64,000 nucleotides of DNA from Rhizobium sp. FY34 (GCF_005222845.1 NZ_STFZ01000022.1:25963-89962), one strand, 5' to 3'; shown: positions 54,480-63,345, counted from the first letter of the stretch. A program made the numbers and translations. The notes: generated from the sequence alone by a model not told the origin.

Positions 54480-55064
54480 ATGGACAGGCTCGATGGGATC
54501 GATCTTTCGTTGTTTTCCACCTTTGATGCCGAGGAGTGTGGGCCGGTGGCGCTGCAAGCGGCGCGGCTGGATGCGGACGTGGTGGCGGATGCGCGGCGGG
54601 TGCTGCTGGAGCTGAAAAGTGCCGATGCAGCCGCCGGTGCCGAGGAATTGCGCCTGTTGCTGAGTGAGATGACGCGCGAAATGCGCGACCAGTTTTCAGC
54701 CTTCCGCGCCTTGCGGGCGCAGGCCGAGGAACAGGGCATGCATGGCGACGAGGCAGCGCAAAAACTGGCACGCGCTGACCTGAAGGCGGCAACCGATGCC
54801 ATGAGCCTGATCGTGCGCACGCTGGAAAAGATTGACAGCCTGCAACGGCAGCTGGCCCGCGACCGGGCCGAAGAGGCCGAGCGGCAAGGGGATGAGGGCG
54901 GTTTCGAGGAGGCTTTGCGCGATGTTCAGGCGCTTATCGAGGCACGCGCCAAAGAGCTTCTGGCAACCTGGCTGCAGCACAAGCACGCTGGAACGGGTGA
55001 ACCCGGTGGTGCGCTTGGGACAGGACCACCCGGATCTGCTGGGGCTGATGGCGGCAATCCATGA
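54480..55064 (+). CDS. GTA gp1-like small terminase candidate
   Basis: A 194-residue, mainly helical and charged protein beginning MDRLDGIDLSLF. In rhizobial GTA-like clusters a protein of this type precedes the large terminase; in RcGTA the equivalent gene is now regarded as the small terminase. The coiled-coil look (residues 60-140) fits a ring-forming DNA-binding subunit. AGGAGAAAGACA precedes the ATG, so the longer upstream frame is rejected. The Gly-rich C-terminus ends near the terL start. Confidence 0.65.
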   Translation: MDRLDGIDLSLFSTFDAEECGPVALQAARLDADVVADARRVLLELKSADAAAGAEELRLLLSEMTREMRDQFSAFRALRAQAEEQGMHGDEAAQKLARADLKAATDAMSLIVRTLEKIDSLQRQLARDRAEEAERQGDEGGFEEALRDVQALIEARAKELLATWLQHKHAGTGEPGGALGTGPPGSAGADGGNP

Positions 55065-55089
55065 GATTTCGGCTGAGCATGAGGGCGGT

Positions 55090-56502
55090 ATGAGAGGTGT
55101 TGAGGCTGCTCGGCACGATATCAGGGCGGCCGTCGATGCGGGCCTGCCCATGCTGGCCGGCACGGGCCCGGCTCCAGCTCTGCCACCAGTGGCTCCTTGC
55201 GAAAAAGGCCGGCCGGTGGAGGCCGTCGTGGTGCAGCAGATAGCAGGCGGCATGGCGCTTCCGGCCTCGGTTCTCGCCCATGCGTATCGGGTTCGCCGCA
55301 CCTGGGAGTTTGCCGGACGCGCCGAGCAGAGACCGCCGAAAGGCGACTGGCGCAACTGGCTGTTGATGGGCGGTCGCGGCTCCGGCAAGACACGCGCCGG
55401 CGCCGAATGGGTGCAGGCGCTGGCGACCGGGCCACAGGCCAGGGGCTTGCGGATTGCGCTGGTGGCCGAAACGCTGGGCGATGCCCGCGAGGTGATGATC
55501 GACGGCGTATCGGGCATTTGCCGGATTGCCGGGTCCAAGGCGCCGGATTTCGAGATTACACGGCGAAGGCTCGTATGGCCCTCCGGGGCGGTGGCGCAGA
55601 TCTTTTCCTCCGAAGACCCGGAAAGCCTGCGCGGGCCGCAGTTTCACTTTGCCTGGTGCGATGAACTGGCCAAATGGAAACATGCCGAAGAGACTTTCGA
55701 CATGCTGCAATTTGCGCTCAGGCTGGGCGAAGATCCGCGCCAGCTGGTGACGACGACGCCGCGCCCGGTGCCGATCCTCAAACGGCTGATGGCCGATCCG
55801 GGCACCCGGCTGGTGAAAATGTCGACGCGCGACAATGCCGGCAATATGGCGCCGGGCTTTATCGCGGCACTCGAAAGCCGTTATGGCGGAACGCGGCTCG
55901 GGCGCCAGGAACTCGATGGCGAGTTGATCGACGACCGCGAGGACGGCTTGTGGAAGCGCGCCGATCTGGAGGCGCTGACCATTCGCTTTACCGGCGCGCT
56001 GCGGCGCGTGGTGGTGGCGGTCGATCCGCCCTCCGGCATGGGGTCCGGCTCCTGCTGCGGCATTGTCGTGGCCGGGGTGGAGGCGAGCGGCCGCGCCGTG
56101 GTGCTGGCCGATTGTTCCGTCGAGGGCCTGAGCCCGGCAGGCTGGGCGCTTGCCGTCGTCAAGGCCTATCACCGCTTTGCCGCCGACCGGGTGGTGGCGG
56201 AGGTGAACCAGGGCGGCGAAATGGTGGCGGCCATGCTGAAAAGCGTCGATGAAAGCCTGCCGCTTGCCCAGGTGCGTGCCACGCGCGGCAAATTTCTGCG
56301 CGCCGAGCCGGTGGCAGCCCTCTACGAGCAGGGACGCGTGGCGCATGCCGGGCGCTTTGCGGCGCTGGAAGACCAGATGTGTGATTTCGGCCCGGACGGG
56401 CTATCGTCTGGCCGGTCTCCCGACCGTCTCGATGCGCTGGTCTGGGCGCTGACGGCGCTGATGCTGGAAGGGCATGGGGAGCCGCGCGTGCGGGGATTGT
56501 GA
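55090..56502 (+). CDS. Phage/GTA-type terminase large subunit
   Basis: About 470 residues. The ATPase domain has Walker A GGRGSGKTRAGAEW (about residues 93-106) and a Walker B acidic pair in FHFAWCDELAKW; LVTTTPRP is the coupling motif. The nuclease domain has VAVDPPSGMG with its first aspartate and later SPDRLDALVWALTAL. All are as in RcGTA-like and HK97-like packaging motors. The start is uncertain; ATG 55090 has GAGG close by, while ATG 55051 would overlap the preceding gene. Confidence 0.9.
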   Translation: MRGVEAARHDIRAAVDAGLPMLAGTGPAPALPPVAPCEKGRPVEAVVVQQIAGGMALPASVLAHAYRVRRTWEFAGRAEQRPPKGDWRNWLLMGGRGSGKTRAGAEWVQALATGPQARGLRIALVAETLGDAREVMIDGVSGICRIAGSKAPDFEITRRRLVWPSGAVAQIFSSEDPESLRGPQFHFAWCDELAKWKHAEETFDMLQFALRLGEDPRQLVTTTPRPVPILKRLMADPGTRLVKMSTRDNAGNMAPGFIAALESRYGGTRLGRQELDGELIDDREDGLWKRADLEALTIRFTGALRRVVVAVDPPSGMGSGSCCGIVVAGVEASGRAVVLADCSVEGLSPAGWALAVVKAYHRFAADRVVAEVNQGGEMVAAMLKSVDESLPLAQVRATRGKFLRAEPVAALYEQGRVAHAGRFAALEDQMCDFGPDGLSSGRSPDRLDALVWALTALMLEGHGEPRVRGL

Positions 56503-56669
56503 TGGCGGTGGAATTTACGCTGGCGGGCTGCAAATGGCACTGTCTGCGCTTCCGGTGCTTACGTATCAAACATACGCTGCGCTCCGGGTCTCGACATCAT
56601 CATTTTAGCCACGTCATCGACAATTCTTGAGAGGTCTCATGCGGACGTCCGCTTGGAGGGCGGTATAAT

Positions 56670-56802
56670 TTGCCCCTCACCCTGGCCCTCTCCCCGTCAA
56701 GAACGGGGAGAGGGGACGCAAGAGCCGCAAGGGTTCTGCTATCCCTCGCCCCGCCTGCGGGGAGAGGGTCGCCAAGCGAAGTGGAGGCGGGGTGAGGGGC
56801 AA
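56670..56802. repeat. Palindromic GC-rich repeat
   Basis: A 133-bp unit with inverted ends TTGCCCCTCACCC and GGGTGAGGGGCAA and inner hairpins such as CTCTCCCCGT with ACGGGGAGAG. It resembles short palindromic repeats common in rhizobial intergenic DNA. It lies between the terminase and endolysin genes, a space that holds no other gene except the small one at 56869. Confidence 0.75.
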
Positions 56803-56868
56803 TAGGGCCCTTGCCCGCCGCGCAAGATTGATGGCGATAAAGGCACCGCACGAAGCGGCAAACGCGAT

Positions 56869-57006
56869 TCAGCGTGCCGGAGCCGGCTGCGGAGCGCTGT
56901 CGCGCATCTGCTTCCATTCGGATTCGAGGCGCTCGACAAGATGCAACGGAATCTGCGGCTTTGCGGTTTTGGAGGTCTGGGACACGGTGGCAGGTTGCGA
57001 CATCAT
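56869..57006 (-). CDS. Small hydrophilic protein of about 45 residues
   Basis: A very short gene on the strand opposite the phage cluster. AGGAG lies before a run of three ATG codons (57009, 57006, 57003), any of which could start translation; the second or third gives the best spacing. The peptide has a Ser/Thr/Lys-rich start, a compact amphipathic helix (LHLVERLESEWKQMR) and a Pro/Ala tail. It is not recognised. Good codon use and ribosome site argue that it is real. Confidence 0.55.
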   Translation of the reverse strand: MMSQPATVSQTSKTAKPQIPLHLVERLESEWKQMRDSAPQPAPAR

Positions 57007-57227
57007 CATGATCTCCTGACGTTGACTGATCGGACGCTTAAACGGCGCTCTGACCCTGTTGGTTCCATATCGTTAGCAGAAAGTAAAGCACCTGCTAAAC
57101 GACTAAACCGATTAGTATATTTCAAATCGATTGAAAGATTTGCATGAAGCCCTCCGCAACCTGTGTGCGGCGGTCAAACCATGTTTGCAGGCACAGCGGG
57201 CGGGTGGTTCGGGCAAGGGAGCAGCCG

Positions 57228-57869
57228 ATGGCAGAGGGTGAGACAGACTGGATCCGGCGGGTCAGCGTAGCACTGTATGGCGGGCGCATGAGCGCTTCGG
57301 CAGGTGAGGGCCATAGGGCCGTGTTGCATGCCTGGCAGGCGACAGTGGCGCGCGGTGACCACCGGTTTTTAAGCTATATCCTGGCGACCGCTTTTCACGA
57401 GACGGGCGGGAAGATGCAGCCGGTGGCGGAAAACCTCAATTATAGCGAGGCCGGCCTGCTGCGCAGCTTTGCCCGGTATTTCAGCCCGGCAGAGGCCAAG
57501 GCCTATGCCCGCCAGCCGGAGAGGATTGCCAACCGCGCCTATGGCGGACGCATGGGCAATGGAAGGGAAGACAGCGGCGATGGCTGGCGCTATCGCGGCC
57601 GGGACCTGGTGCAGATCACCGGGCGTGACAATTACCGGCGCTTTGGCATCGAGGATTGCCCGGAACGTGCGCTGGAGCCGCAACGCGCCGTATCTATCCT
57701 GATCGAGGGCATGCTGACCGGCACCTTTACCGGCAGGCGGCTTGCGGATTTTTTCGATGAGAAACGCAGCGACTGGAAGGGTGCGCGCGCCGTGATCAAT
57801 GGCCGGGACCGGGCAGAGGATATTGCCCGCTATGGGCGCAGCTATCTGCAGGCGCTGACCGGCGCCTGA
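57228..57869 (+). CDS. Phage-type endolysin, GH19/chitinase-like
   Basis: A 213-residue lysozyme-like hydrolase. HETGGKMQPVAENLNYS carries the catalytic glutamate near residue 55, followed by the RIANRAYGGRMGNG and DGWRYRGRDLVQITGRDNYRRFG segments typical of GH19-like phage endolysins. No signal peptide is visible, so it would depend on a holin. It lies between the terminase and portal genes, where an RcGTA cluster normally has none. GGGAG precedes the ATG. Confidence 0.88.
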   Translation: MAEGETDWIRRVSVALYGGRMSASAGEGHRAVLHAWQATVARGDHRFLSYILATAFHETGGKMQPVAENLNYSEAGLLRSFARYFSPAEAKAYARQPERIANRAYGGRMGNGREDSGDGWRYRGRDLVQITGRDNYRRFGIEDCPERALEPQRAVSILIEGMLTGTFTGRRLADFFDEKRSDWKGARAVINGRDRAEDIARYGRSYLQALTGA

Positions 57870-57902
57870 GCCTGTTTCACCCTTTCAAAGAACGAGGATG
57901 TG

Positions 57903-59138
57903 ATGAAAACACCGTTTCGTCTGCCCTGGCGCCGTGCAGATCCGGCACGACAGCCGCCAAGCCCGACCGCGCCCGTTCTAGCCGCCGAGCAGAAGGCGAC
58001 GGTTGGCATGGGGTCCGGTTTCGCGTTTCTGTCGGGCGAGGGCGGGGTGCACTGGTCCGGCCGCTCCTATGGTGCGCTGTCACGCGCCGGCTTCATGGGC
58101 AATCCGGTCGTCTACCGGGCGCTGCGCATGGTTGCGGAGGCGGCAGCCTCGGTGCCCTGGCTCGCCTATCTTGGACTCCGCGAAGTGGCAGGCCATCCCG
58201 CTCTTCTGCTGTTACAACGACCCAACCCGCGCCAGAGCGGCCCGGATTTTCTCGAAGCGCTGTTTGGTCAGCTGATGCTGTCCGGCAATGCCTATGTGGA
58301 GGCGCTGGAGATTGGCGGGGCGCTGCGCGAACTGCATCTGCTGCGGCCCGATCGGGTCAGCGTGGTGGCCGGCGCCGATGGTTGGCCGCTGGCCTATGAT
58401 TACCAGGTGGGTAGCGTGCGCCGGCGCATTGCAGCCACAGGCGAGGCCAGCCGCGACGGGGCAGGCGGCGGGCAGGGGGGCGATGCTGCGCAGCTTTTGC
58501 ATCTGAAGCTGTTTCATCCGCTCGACGATCATTGCGGTTTTTCGCCGCTATCGGCCGCGGGAGCAGCGCTTGACCTGCACAATGCCGCTGCCCGCTGGAA
58601 CAAGGCGCTTCTTGATAATTCGGCGCGGCCCTCCGGCGCGCTTGTCTACCAGCCGAAGGAGGGCGGCAATCTTTCCGCCGACCAGTATGAGCGGCTGCGC
58701 GCCGAGCTGGAACAGGGCTATGCCGGTGCCGTGAATGCCGGGAGACCTCTGCTTCTGGAAGGCGGGCTGGACTGGAAGGCCATGGGGCTTTCGCCCAAGG
58801 ACATGGATTTCATCGAGGCGAAGAATGCCGCTGCCCGCGATATCGCCTTGTCGCTCGGCGTGCCGCCTATGCTGATCGGCATTCCCGGCGATACGACCTA
58901 TGCCAATTATCAGGAGGCCAACCGCGCCTTTTATCGCCTCACGGTGGTGCCGCTCCTGACGCGCACGGCGGCAAGCTTTTCCGCCTGGCTTTCCGACCAT
59001 TTCGACGAGGGGCTGCGGTTGGAACCGGATCTTGACCGCGTGCCGGGGCTTGCGGCCGAGCGCGATGCGCTCTGGGCCCGAGTGGGGGCGGCGGCGTTTC
59101 TGAGCGATGACGAAAAGCGCGAGGCAGTGGGCTATTAG
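57903..59138 (+). CDS. HK97 family portal protein
   Basis: A 411-residue portal protein of the phage HK97/RcGTA gp3 type. Signatures are NPVVYRALRMVAEAAASVPW near residue 63, HPALLLLQRPNPRQSG, GNAYVEAL, GFSPLSAAGAALDLHNAAARWNKALLDN and PPMLIGIPGDTTYANYQEANRAFYR. The portal is the dodecameric entry for DNA at one capsid vertex. GAGG is well spaced for the ATG at 57903. Length is normal. Confidence 0.93.
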   Translation: MKTPFRLPWRRADPARQPPSPTAPVLAAEQKATVGMGSGFAFLSGEGGVHWSGRSYGALSRAGFMGNPVVYRALRMVAEAAASVPWLAYLGLREVAGHPALLLLQRPNPRQSGPDFLEALFGQLMLSGNAYVEALEIGGALRELHLLRPDRVSVVAGADGWPLAYDYQVGSVRRRIAATGEASRDGAGGGQGGDAAQLLHLKLFHPLDDHCGFSPLSAAGAALDLHNAAARWNKALLDNSARPSGALVYQPKEGGNLSADQYERLRAELEQGYAGAVNAGRPLLLEGGLDWKAMGLSPKDMDFIEAKNAAARDIALSLGVPPMLIGIPGDTTYANYQEANRAFYRLTVVPLLTRTAASFSAWLSDHFDEGLRLEPDLDRVPGLAAERDALWARVGAAAFLSDDEKREAVGY

Positions 59139-59175
59139 TGTGATTGGACGGGCGGTCGGCAAGCGCGTATGCTCT

Positions 59176-59184
59176 TGTAATACA
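59176..59184. promoter_or_regulatory. TGTAATACA palindrome upstream of parDE
   Basis: The reverse complement of the nine-base dyad found at 43700-43708 before the orphan antitoxin. Its position 27 bases before the ATG fits autorepression by the ParD-like protein. Confidence 0.55.
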
Positions 59185-59210
59185 CGGTAAGACAAGAGGA
59201 GCCCGACCGC

Positions 59211-59483
59211 ATGGCAGACGCATCCGACAGACGAGCCCTTTCCGACCCCATCACCCTGCGCATTCCGCAAGACATTCTGGCCGAGGTGGAGCAGATCGCC
59301 AAGGCGACCGAGCGTAGCCGCAGCTGGGTGATCGTGCGGGCACTGAAATACTATCTGATGGCCGAGGGTAACGACATCCTGCAGATCCTGAAAGGGGAGG
59401 AGCAGGTGCGCAATGGCGAGTTTGTCGAGGCCGAGGATCTGTTTGCGGACCTTCTGGGCGATGCCCGACCTGATGCTGCCTGA
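59211..59483 (+). CDS. parD: ParD-like ribbon-helix-helix antitoxin
   Basis: A 90-residue antitoxin with SDPITLRIPQDILAEVEQIA as the RHH DNA-binding unit and a second helix RSRSWVIVRALKYYLM. The C-terminal acidic tail (EAEDLFADLLGDARPD) is the likely toxin-blocking part. It is closely similar to the orphan antitoxin at 43725. AAGAGGAG precedes the ATG. The pair lies within the phage head cluster, between the portal and DUF6107 genes. Confidence 0.92.
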   Translation: MADASDRRALSDPITLRIPQDILAEVEQIAKATERSRSWVIVRALKYYLMAEGNDILQILKGEEQVRNGEFVEAEDLFADLLGDARPDAA

Positions 59484-59779
59484 TGCGCGTTGTTCTGTCG
59501 AAGAACGCCGCTGATTATTTGCGACGGGAACGCGACTATCTTGAACAGGTCAATCCTCGTGCCGCCCGGCGCGTGATGGAGCATTTCAAGACTGCATTCC
59601 AGCTGCTGGCCCGCCACCCGCAGGCCGGAGCGCCGTTACCGCTTGACGGGCGTCGTCGCTATGTCTGCGGCGCCTATGTGATCGACTATTCGCTGGAAAA
59701 CTTGCGCTTGGTGGTTTCGCATATCCGACATGGCCAACAGGCCGATCCCGACCTGGCACTGGATGATGACGGGTTGTGA
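59483..59779 (+). CDS. parE: ParE/RelE superfamily toxin
   Basis: A 98-residue toxin starting MRVVLSKNAADYLRRERDYL, with AARRVMEHFKTAFQLLARHPQAG and the C-terminal VIDYSLENLRLVVSHIRHGQQ of the ParE type. ParE toxins poison DNA gyrase. Its ATG overlaps the antitoxin stop by one base, so the two are translated together. It is intact, unlike the remnant at 43982. Confidence 0.92.
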   Translation: MRVVLSKNAADYLRRERDYLEQVNPRAARRVMEHFKTAFQLLARHPQAGAPLPLDGRRRYVCGAYVIDYSLENLRLVVSHIRHGQQADPDLALDDDGL

Positions 59780-59805
59780 TCGGCGGTGGGGTACGAGCCG
59801 CCCTG

Positions 59806-60663
59806 TCAGCTTGCGTTGAAGGACCAGCGGAGCCGGGCCAGCCGGGTCAACACAAGAGTGAGGCCGGCGCGCACCTGGCGGATGGTCTTGCGGCGTTTCT
59901 CATGCAGGGCAAAGCCGATCTGGCTGAGCAGGGCATCGAGCTTGTCATCGCAGGATTCGGTGCCCGGACGCACATAGATCAGATACCAGAGGCCGCTGGC
60001 GAGCATGGCCATGAGGCCGGCGGCAATCAGCACATCCGACAGGAAATGGGCGCCGAAGACCATGCGGTTAAGCCCGGTGGCCGCGGCAAACAGCGAGAGC
60101 AGGACGAAGACGCAGCGGCGCCAGACCGGTGGCACGAAGAGGGCAAGCGGGATGAGACAGACGACCACCGCCACTTCGCCGGAGACGAAGGACCGTGCGT
60201 CAAACGTTTCACCGCCGAATTGCCAGGGCGTCATGAAATGCTTCTCGCCGCCGAATTCCAGGATCTGGCGGGGGCGGGGACGATCCCAGAAGGGTTTGAG
60301 GATGAGGTTGACGATAAGGCCCGGTCCCAGCAGGAAGAGACTGGCGAAATAGACCGTGAAGCGCGGATTGAACAGGCAGGGCCGCGTGGGGTAGATGAGT
60401 TTCAGCGCTAGCCCGACCAGCATGGCGATGGAGAGTGTCAGCGGAAAATACTGGCCGATGGCACGAAATGTCTGCAGCACTGTCACATGGCTTGCCGGAA
60501 AACCCTGGCCTTCGACATAGAACAGGCGGCTTACACCAAGATCGATCTGCGGAAATGCCGAGAAGATCATCGAGATCGAGGCGGTGACGAAAGCCGATAC
60601 GAGGATCGGTTTTTCCTGCAGCGTGCCGCGATGCGCCTGCCCGGAAGACGTGACATAGACCAT
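59806..60663 (-). CDS. PAP2 family phosphatase
   Basis: A 285-residue membrane phosphatase with about six helices. The PAP2 motifs are KPFWDRPRP (K-x6-RP), SFVSGE where PSGH is usual, and NRMVFGAHFLSD (R-x5-H-x3-D). The catalytic histidine and the arginines are kept, but the His of PSGH is Glu. Substrates in the family are lipid A, undecaprenyl pyrophosphate or phosphatidic acid. The ATG at 60663 has GGGGAA upstream; the longer frame from 60702 is possible. It is on the minus strand inside the plus-strand phage cluster. Confidence 0.85.
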   Translation of the reverse strand: MVYVTSSGQAHRGTLQEKPILVSAFVTASISMIFSAFPQIDLGVSRLFYVEGQGFPASHVTVLQTFRAIGQYFPLTLSIAMLVGLALKLIYPTRPCLFNPRFTVYFASLFLLGPGLIVNLILKPFWDRPRPRQILEFGGEKHFMTPWQFGGETFDARSFVSGEVAVVVCLIPLALFVPPVWRRCVFVLLSLFAAATGLNRMVFGAHFLSDVLIAAGLMAMLASGLWYLIYVRPGTESCDDKLDALLSQIGFALHEKRRKTIRQVRAGLTLVLTRLARLRWSFNAS

Positions 60664-60884
60664 GGATCGTTCCCCAACATACCCGACCCGCACATAATAC
60701 AAACTTCATGTAGGGCGTATGACGCAGGCAGTTCATACAAAGGATGACGTGCGGGCGATGGCCGGCAAATAGCCCGGCTGCGCTGGTTTCTCAGCCAGGG
60801 CCAAGGGGTTGAGCGCGGGTGTTCCGGCGAAAGGGCAGGGGCGGCCTGACGCTCATCCGACGCTTCAAACGCTTCACCTGCCAC
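60664..60884. other. Gene-free interval
   Basis: About 220 bases with no convincing gene. A short open frame at its right end leads to the possible small gene at 60885. Confidence 0.35.
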
Positions 60885-61028
60885 ATGAAGAGCCGCAACC
60901 GCCCTGTGAGGGGTGACGCGCAAGCGATTCGAAAGCTTGAAGGATTTGGTGGCGCGGCAGAAGCCGGCGGTCCTCACGTGGCACGTGAAGACGGCGCCGA
61001 TAAAGATGATCATCGCTCAGAAAGGTAA
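60885..61028 (+). CDS. Possible small basic protein before the DUF6107 gene
   Basis: A 47-residue polar frame (MKSRNRPVRGDAQAIRK then Gly/Ala and acidic residues) ending four bases before the next ATG, whose ribosome site GAAAGG lies within its last codons. There is no clear ribosome site of its own. The coupling suggests translation, but the product is not recognised. Confidence 0.3.
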   Translation: MKSRNRPVRGDAQAIRKLEGFGGAAEAGGPHVAREDGADKDDHRSER

Positions 61029-61032
61029 ATAA

Positions 61033-61356
61033 ATGGCTGAGCTTGGCCATGATGGCGGCCTGATGGCTGCAAAACTGGCGGGTGCCGCTGCCGGCGCCTG
61101 GGTGTCGCTCGTCTATCTCGTGCCCAAAAGCGGGCGCGAGGCGGCCAGCCGTTTCCTGACCGGGTTGTCCTGCGGGGTGATGTTCGGCGGACCGGTGGGG
61201 CTGTGGCTCGTGGAGCGCCTGGGGCTATCGGGCCAGCTGTCACCGGTGGAAACCATGCTGAGCGGGGCGGCGGTGGCAAGCCTGTGCGCCTGGTGGGTGC
61301 TCGGCGCGCTGGTGCGCATTGCTAACCGCTACGGGGCGAAATCCGATCCGCCGTGA
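61033..61356 (+). CDS. DUF6107 family membrane protein
   Basis: A 107-residue protein with three hydrophobic segments (about residues 12-30, 42-62 and 75-98). In Rhizobiaceae GTA-like clusters a DUF6107 protein sits between portal and protease genes, which is its place here. A pore-forming or holin-like role has been suggested only by shape. GAAAGGTAAATAA precedes the ATG. Confidence 0.8.
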   Translation: MAELGHDGGLMAAKLAGAAAGAWVSLVYLVPKSGREAASRFLTGLSCGVMFGGPVGLWLVERLGLSGQLSPVETMLSGAAVASLCAWWVLGALVRIANRYGAKSDPP

Positions 61357-61432
61357 ACGCTCGGCGCGCTTCTGGCGCCTGAAACGCCGCACAGTCGCGG
61401 CACAGGATCACGATCATCTGAGGGAGAGTCTC

Positions 61433-62005
61433 ATGCACGCTTACCGCGGGCCGCGCCCGAATGCGCGCAAATTTGCCAGTCTCGAGCTTTCGGGACTGGG
61501 CGGCGACGGAACATTCAGCGGCTATGCCAGCGTGTTTGGCGAGGTGGATCTTGGCCGCGACACGATCGAGCGCGGGGCGTTTCGCAACTCGCTGATGGAG
61601 CGCGGCGCACCCAGCGTGCGCATGCTCTACCAGCATGATCCGAACGAGCCGATCGGCAGCTGGACGGTGATCCGCGAGGATGCCCGCGGGCTTTACGTGG
61701 AGGGCGTGCTGTCTTCCGGCGTGGCGCGGGCCCGCGAAGTGCATGCGTTGATGAAGAGTGGCGCACTGGACGGGCTTTCCATCGGCTTTCGCACCGTCAA
61801 AGCCCGCACCGACGCCAAAACCGGGGTGCGGCGCATTCTGGAGGCCGATCTCTGGGAAATTTCCGTGGTGACCTTTCCGATGCTGCCATCGGCCAGGGTC
61901 TCCGATGTCAAGCATGCGCGGTTCTTCCGCGACCGCGAAACCGAACTCGTGCGCAGCATGCGGCGGGCGGCAAGACTGATGATGGCAACCAGTTTCAAAG
62001 GATGA
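61433..62005 (+). CDS. HK97 family prohead protease
   Basis: A 190-residue serine protease (family S78) that matures the capsid. Signatures are GTFSGYASVFGEVDLGRDTIERGAF, VRMLYQHDPNEPIGSW with the catalytic histidine, and ALDGLSIGFRT with the catalytic serine. EADLWEISVVTFPMLP is also conserved. AGGGAGAGTCTC precedes the ATG. Its product would process the capsid protein encoded next. Confidence 0.93.
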   Translation: MHAYRGPRPNARKFASLELSGLGGDGTFSGYASVFGEVDLGRDTIERGAFRNSLMERGAPSVRMLYQHDPNEPIGSWTVIREDARGLYVEGVLSSGVARAREVHALMKSGALDGLSIGFRTVKARTDAKTGVRRILEADLWEISVVTFPMLPSARVSDVKHARFFRDRETELVRSMRRAARLMMATSFKG

Positions 62006-62009
62006 CGCA

Positions 62010-62690
62010 ATGACACAGGCGACGACGATGGTGACGGCACCGGAAGTGAAGGCCGTGCCGGACACGGTGACGGCGGCCTTCGACGATTTCATGGAGGCTT
62101 TCGAGGCCTTCAAGGAGGTGAACGACCGAAGGCTCGGCGAAATCGAGCAGAAACTGACCGCCGATGTGGTGACGCGCGACAAGATGGACCGCGTCAACCG
62201 CGCCGTCGACGAGCAGAAGAAGCTGCTTGACCAGCTGGTGCTGAAGAAGCAGCGCCCGGCGCTGGGCGGGAGGGCAGAGATGAGCCTTGAGGCCAGCGAG
62301 CACAAGGCGGCTTTCGACGCCTATATGCGGCGCGGCGACGAAGGCTCGCTGCGCGATCTGCAGGCCAAGGCGTTTTCGGTGGGCACGCCGACCGATGGCG
62401 GCTATCTGGTGCCGGCCGAGACCGACAGCGCGATCGGCCGGCGTGTCTCGGTGGTTTCGCCGATGCGGGCACTGTCCACCGTGCGCACGGTCTCGGCCTC
62501 CGTTCTGAAGAAGCCGTTTGCCACCGCCGGCCTTTCGACCGGCTGGGTGGCCGAAACGGCGGCGCGCCCGCAGACCAATACGCCGGCGCTGGTGGAGCTT
62601 TCCTTCCCCACGATGGAACTCTATGCCATGCCGGCCGCCACCCAGGCGCTGCTGGATGATGCCGCCGTCGATATCGAGGACTGGATGTAG
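62010..62690 (+). pseudogene. HK97-type major capsid protein gene, 3' part missing
   Basis: A 226-residue frame that begins as an HK97/RcGTA gp5 protein: a helical scaffold-like N-terminus (about 1-95), the SVGTPTDGGYLVPAETD entry to the coat domain, then FATAGLSTGWVAETA and MELYAMPAATQALLDDAAVDIEDWM, where it stops. Full-length relatives have about 400 residues and continue with more of the A and P domains. The sequence after 62690 is unlike a capsid gene and richer in AT, so the gene seems to have been cut by an insertion or deletion. Confidence 0.85.
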
Positions 62691-63345
62691 GGGGGTGTTA
62701 CCTTTGTCACAGATCAAAGAGCGACGAAGTCTCAGATAAACTCATGTTTATCAATCACTTGCTGCAGAAATTGTCCCAGCGCAGCGCGGTTCAGAATGTA
62801 AATTATCCGCTGAAATCGCCGAACCATCGCGCAATCTTTGGCACAGTTTCGCGCATTCTTCCCGCATTGTTCTGCCATTCGCTCTGACAAGAACAACATT
62901 CTGAGAAGTCTAGATAATTTTTGGCCCAGACCAAATGAAACGGCGAATTGCCGTGTTGCGCAGACGTGCCGTGGTGCGGCCTGACCCGTTACCCCAGAAA
63001 TGGAAACTGGGACGATTGATCCCAGTTCCGTCAAGCCCGTCCCACTTACCTGCTCTATCCGAAAATTTGGGGTTTCGTTGTTCCTGAGGGGATCAGCCTT
63101 CTCAAATAATGGGCACGCCACGATACAGGACCTGTCACGCGCGGCCAGCCGTCACAGTAAGCCGGTCTGTGAGGCCTCATTTAACGTAGCGGTGTATGGT
63201 TATAAAATTTCGCCCAATGATTTTAGCAATGAGCCAACCAACATAAAGGCAAGTTCGGTGGATACCCCGTCGCGCATATGGAACAGGCACTGGGATGCAA
63301 CTAGAGATGCGCCGTGCGGCGCCCCTAAAATCAGTGCCTTTATGA
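62691..63345. other. AT-richer region after the broken capsid gene
   Basis: About 650 bases without a recognisable gene. Open frames on both strands lack known motifs and codon bias. AACTGGGA and TCCCAGTT form a hairpin with a 7-base loop near 63006-63028. The composition differs from the head gene cluster, consistent with the start of another mobile element. An attachment site would be expected near 62690 but cannot be defined without the other end. Confidence 0.45.

Noticed and set aside
54934..56346. 470-codon open frame antisense to the terminase
   Set aside because: High-GC mirror frame of a gene with intact Walker and nuclease motifs; no recognisable product or ribosome site.
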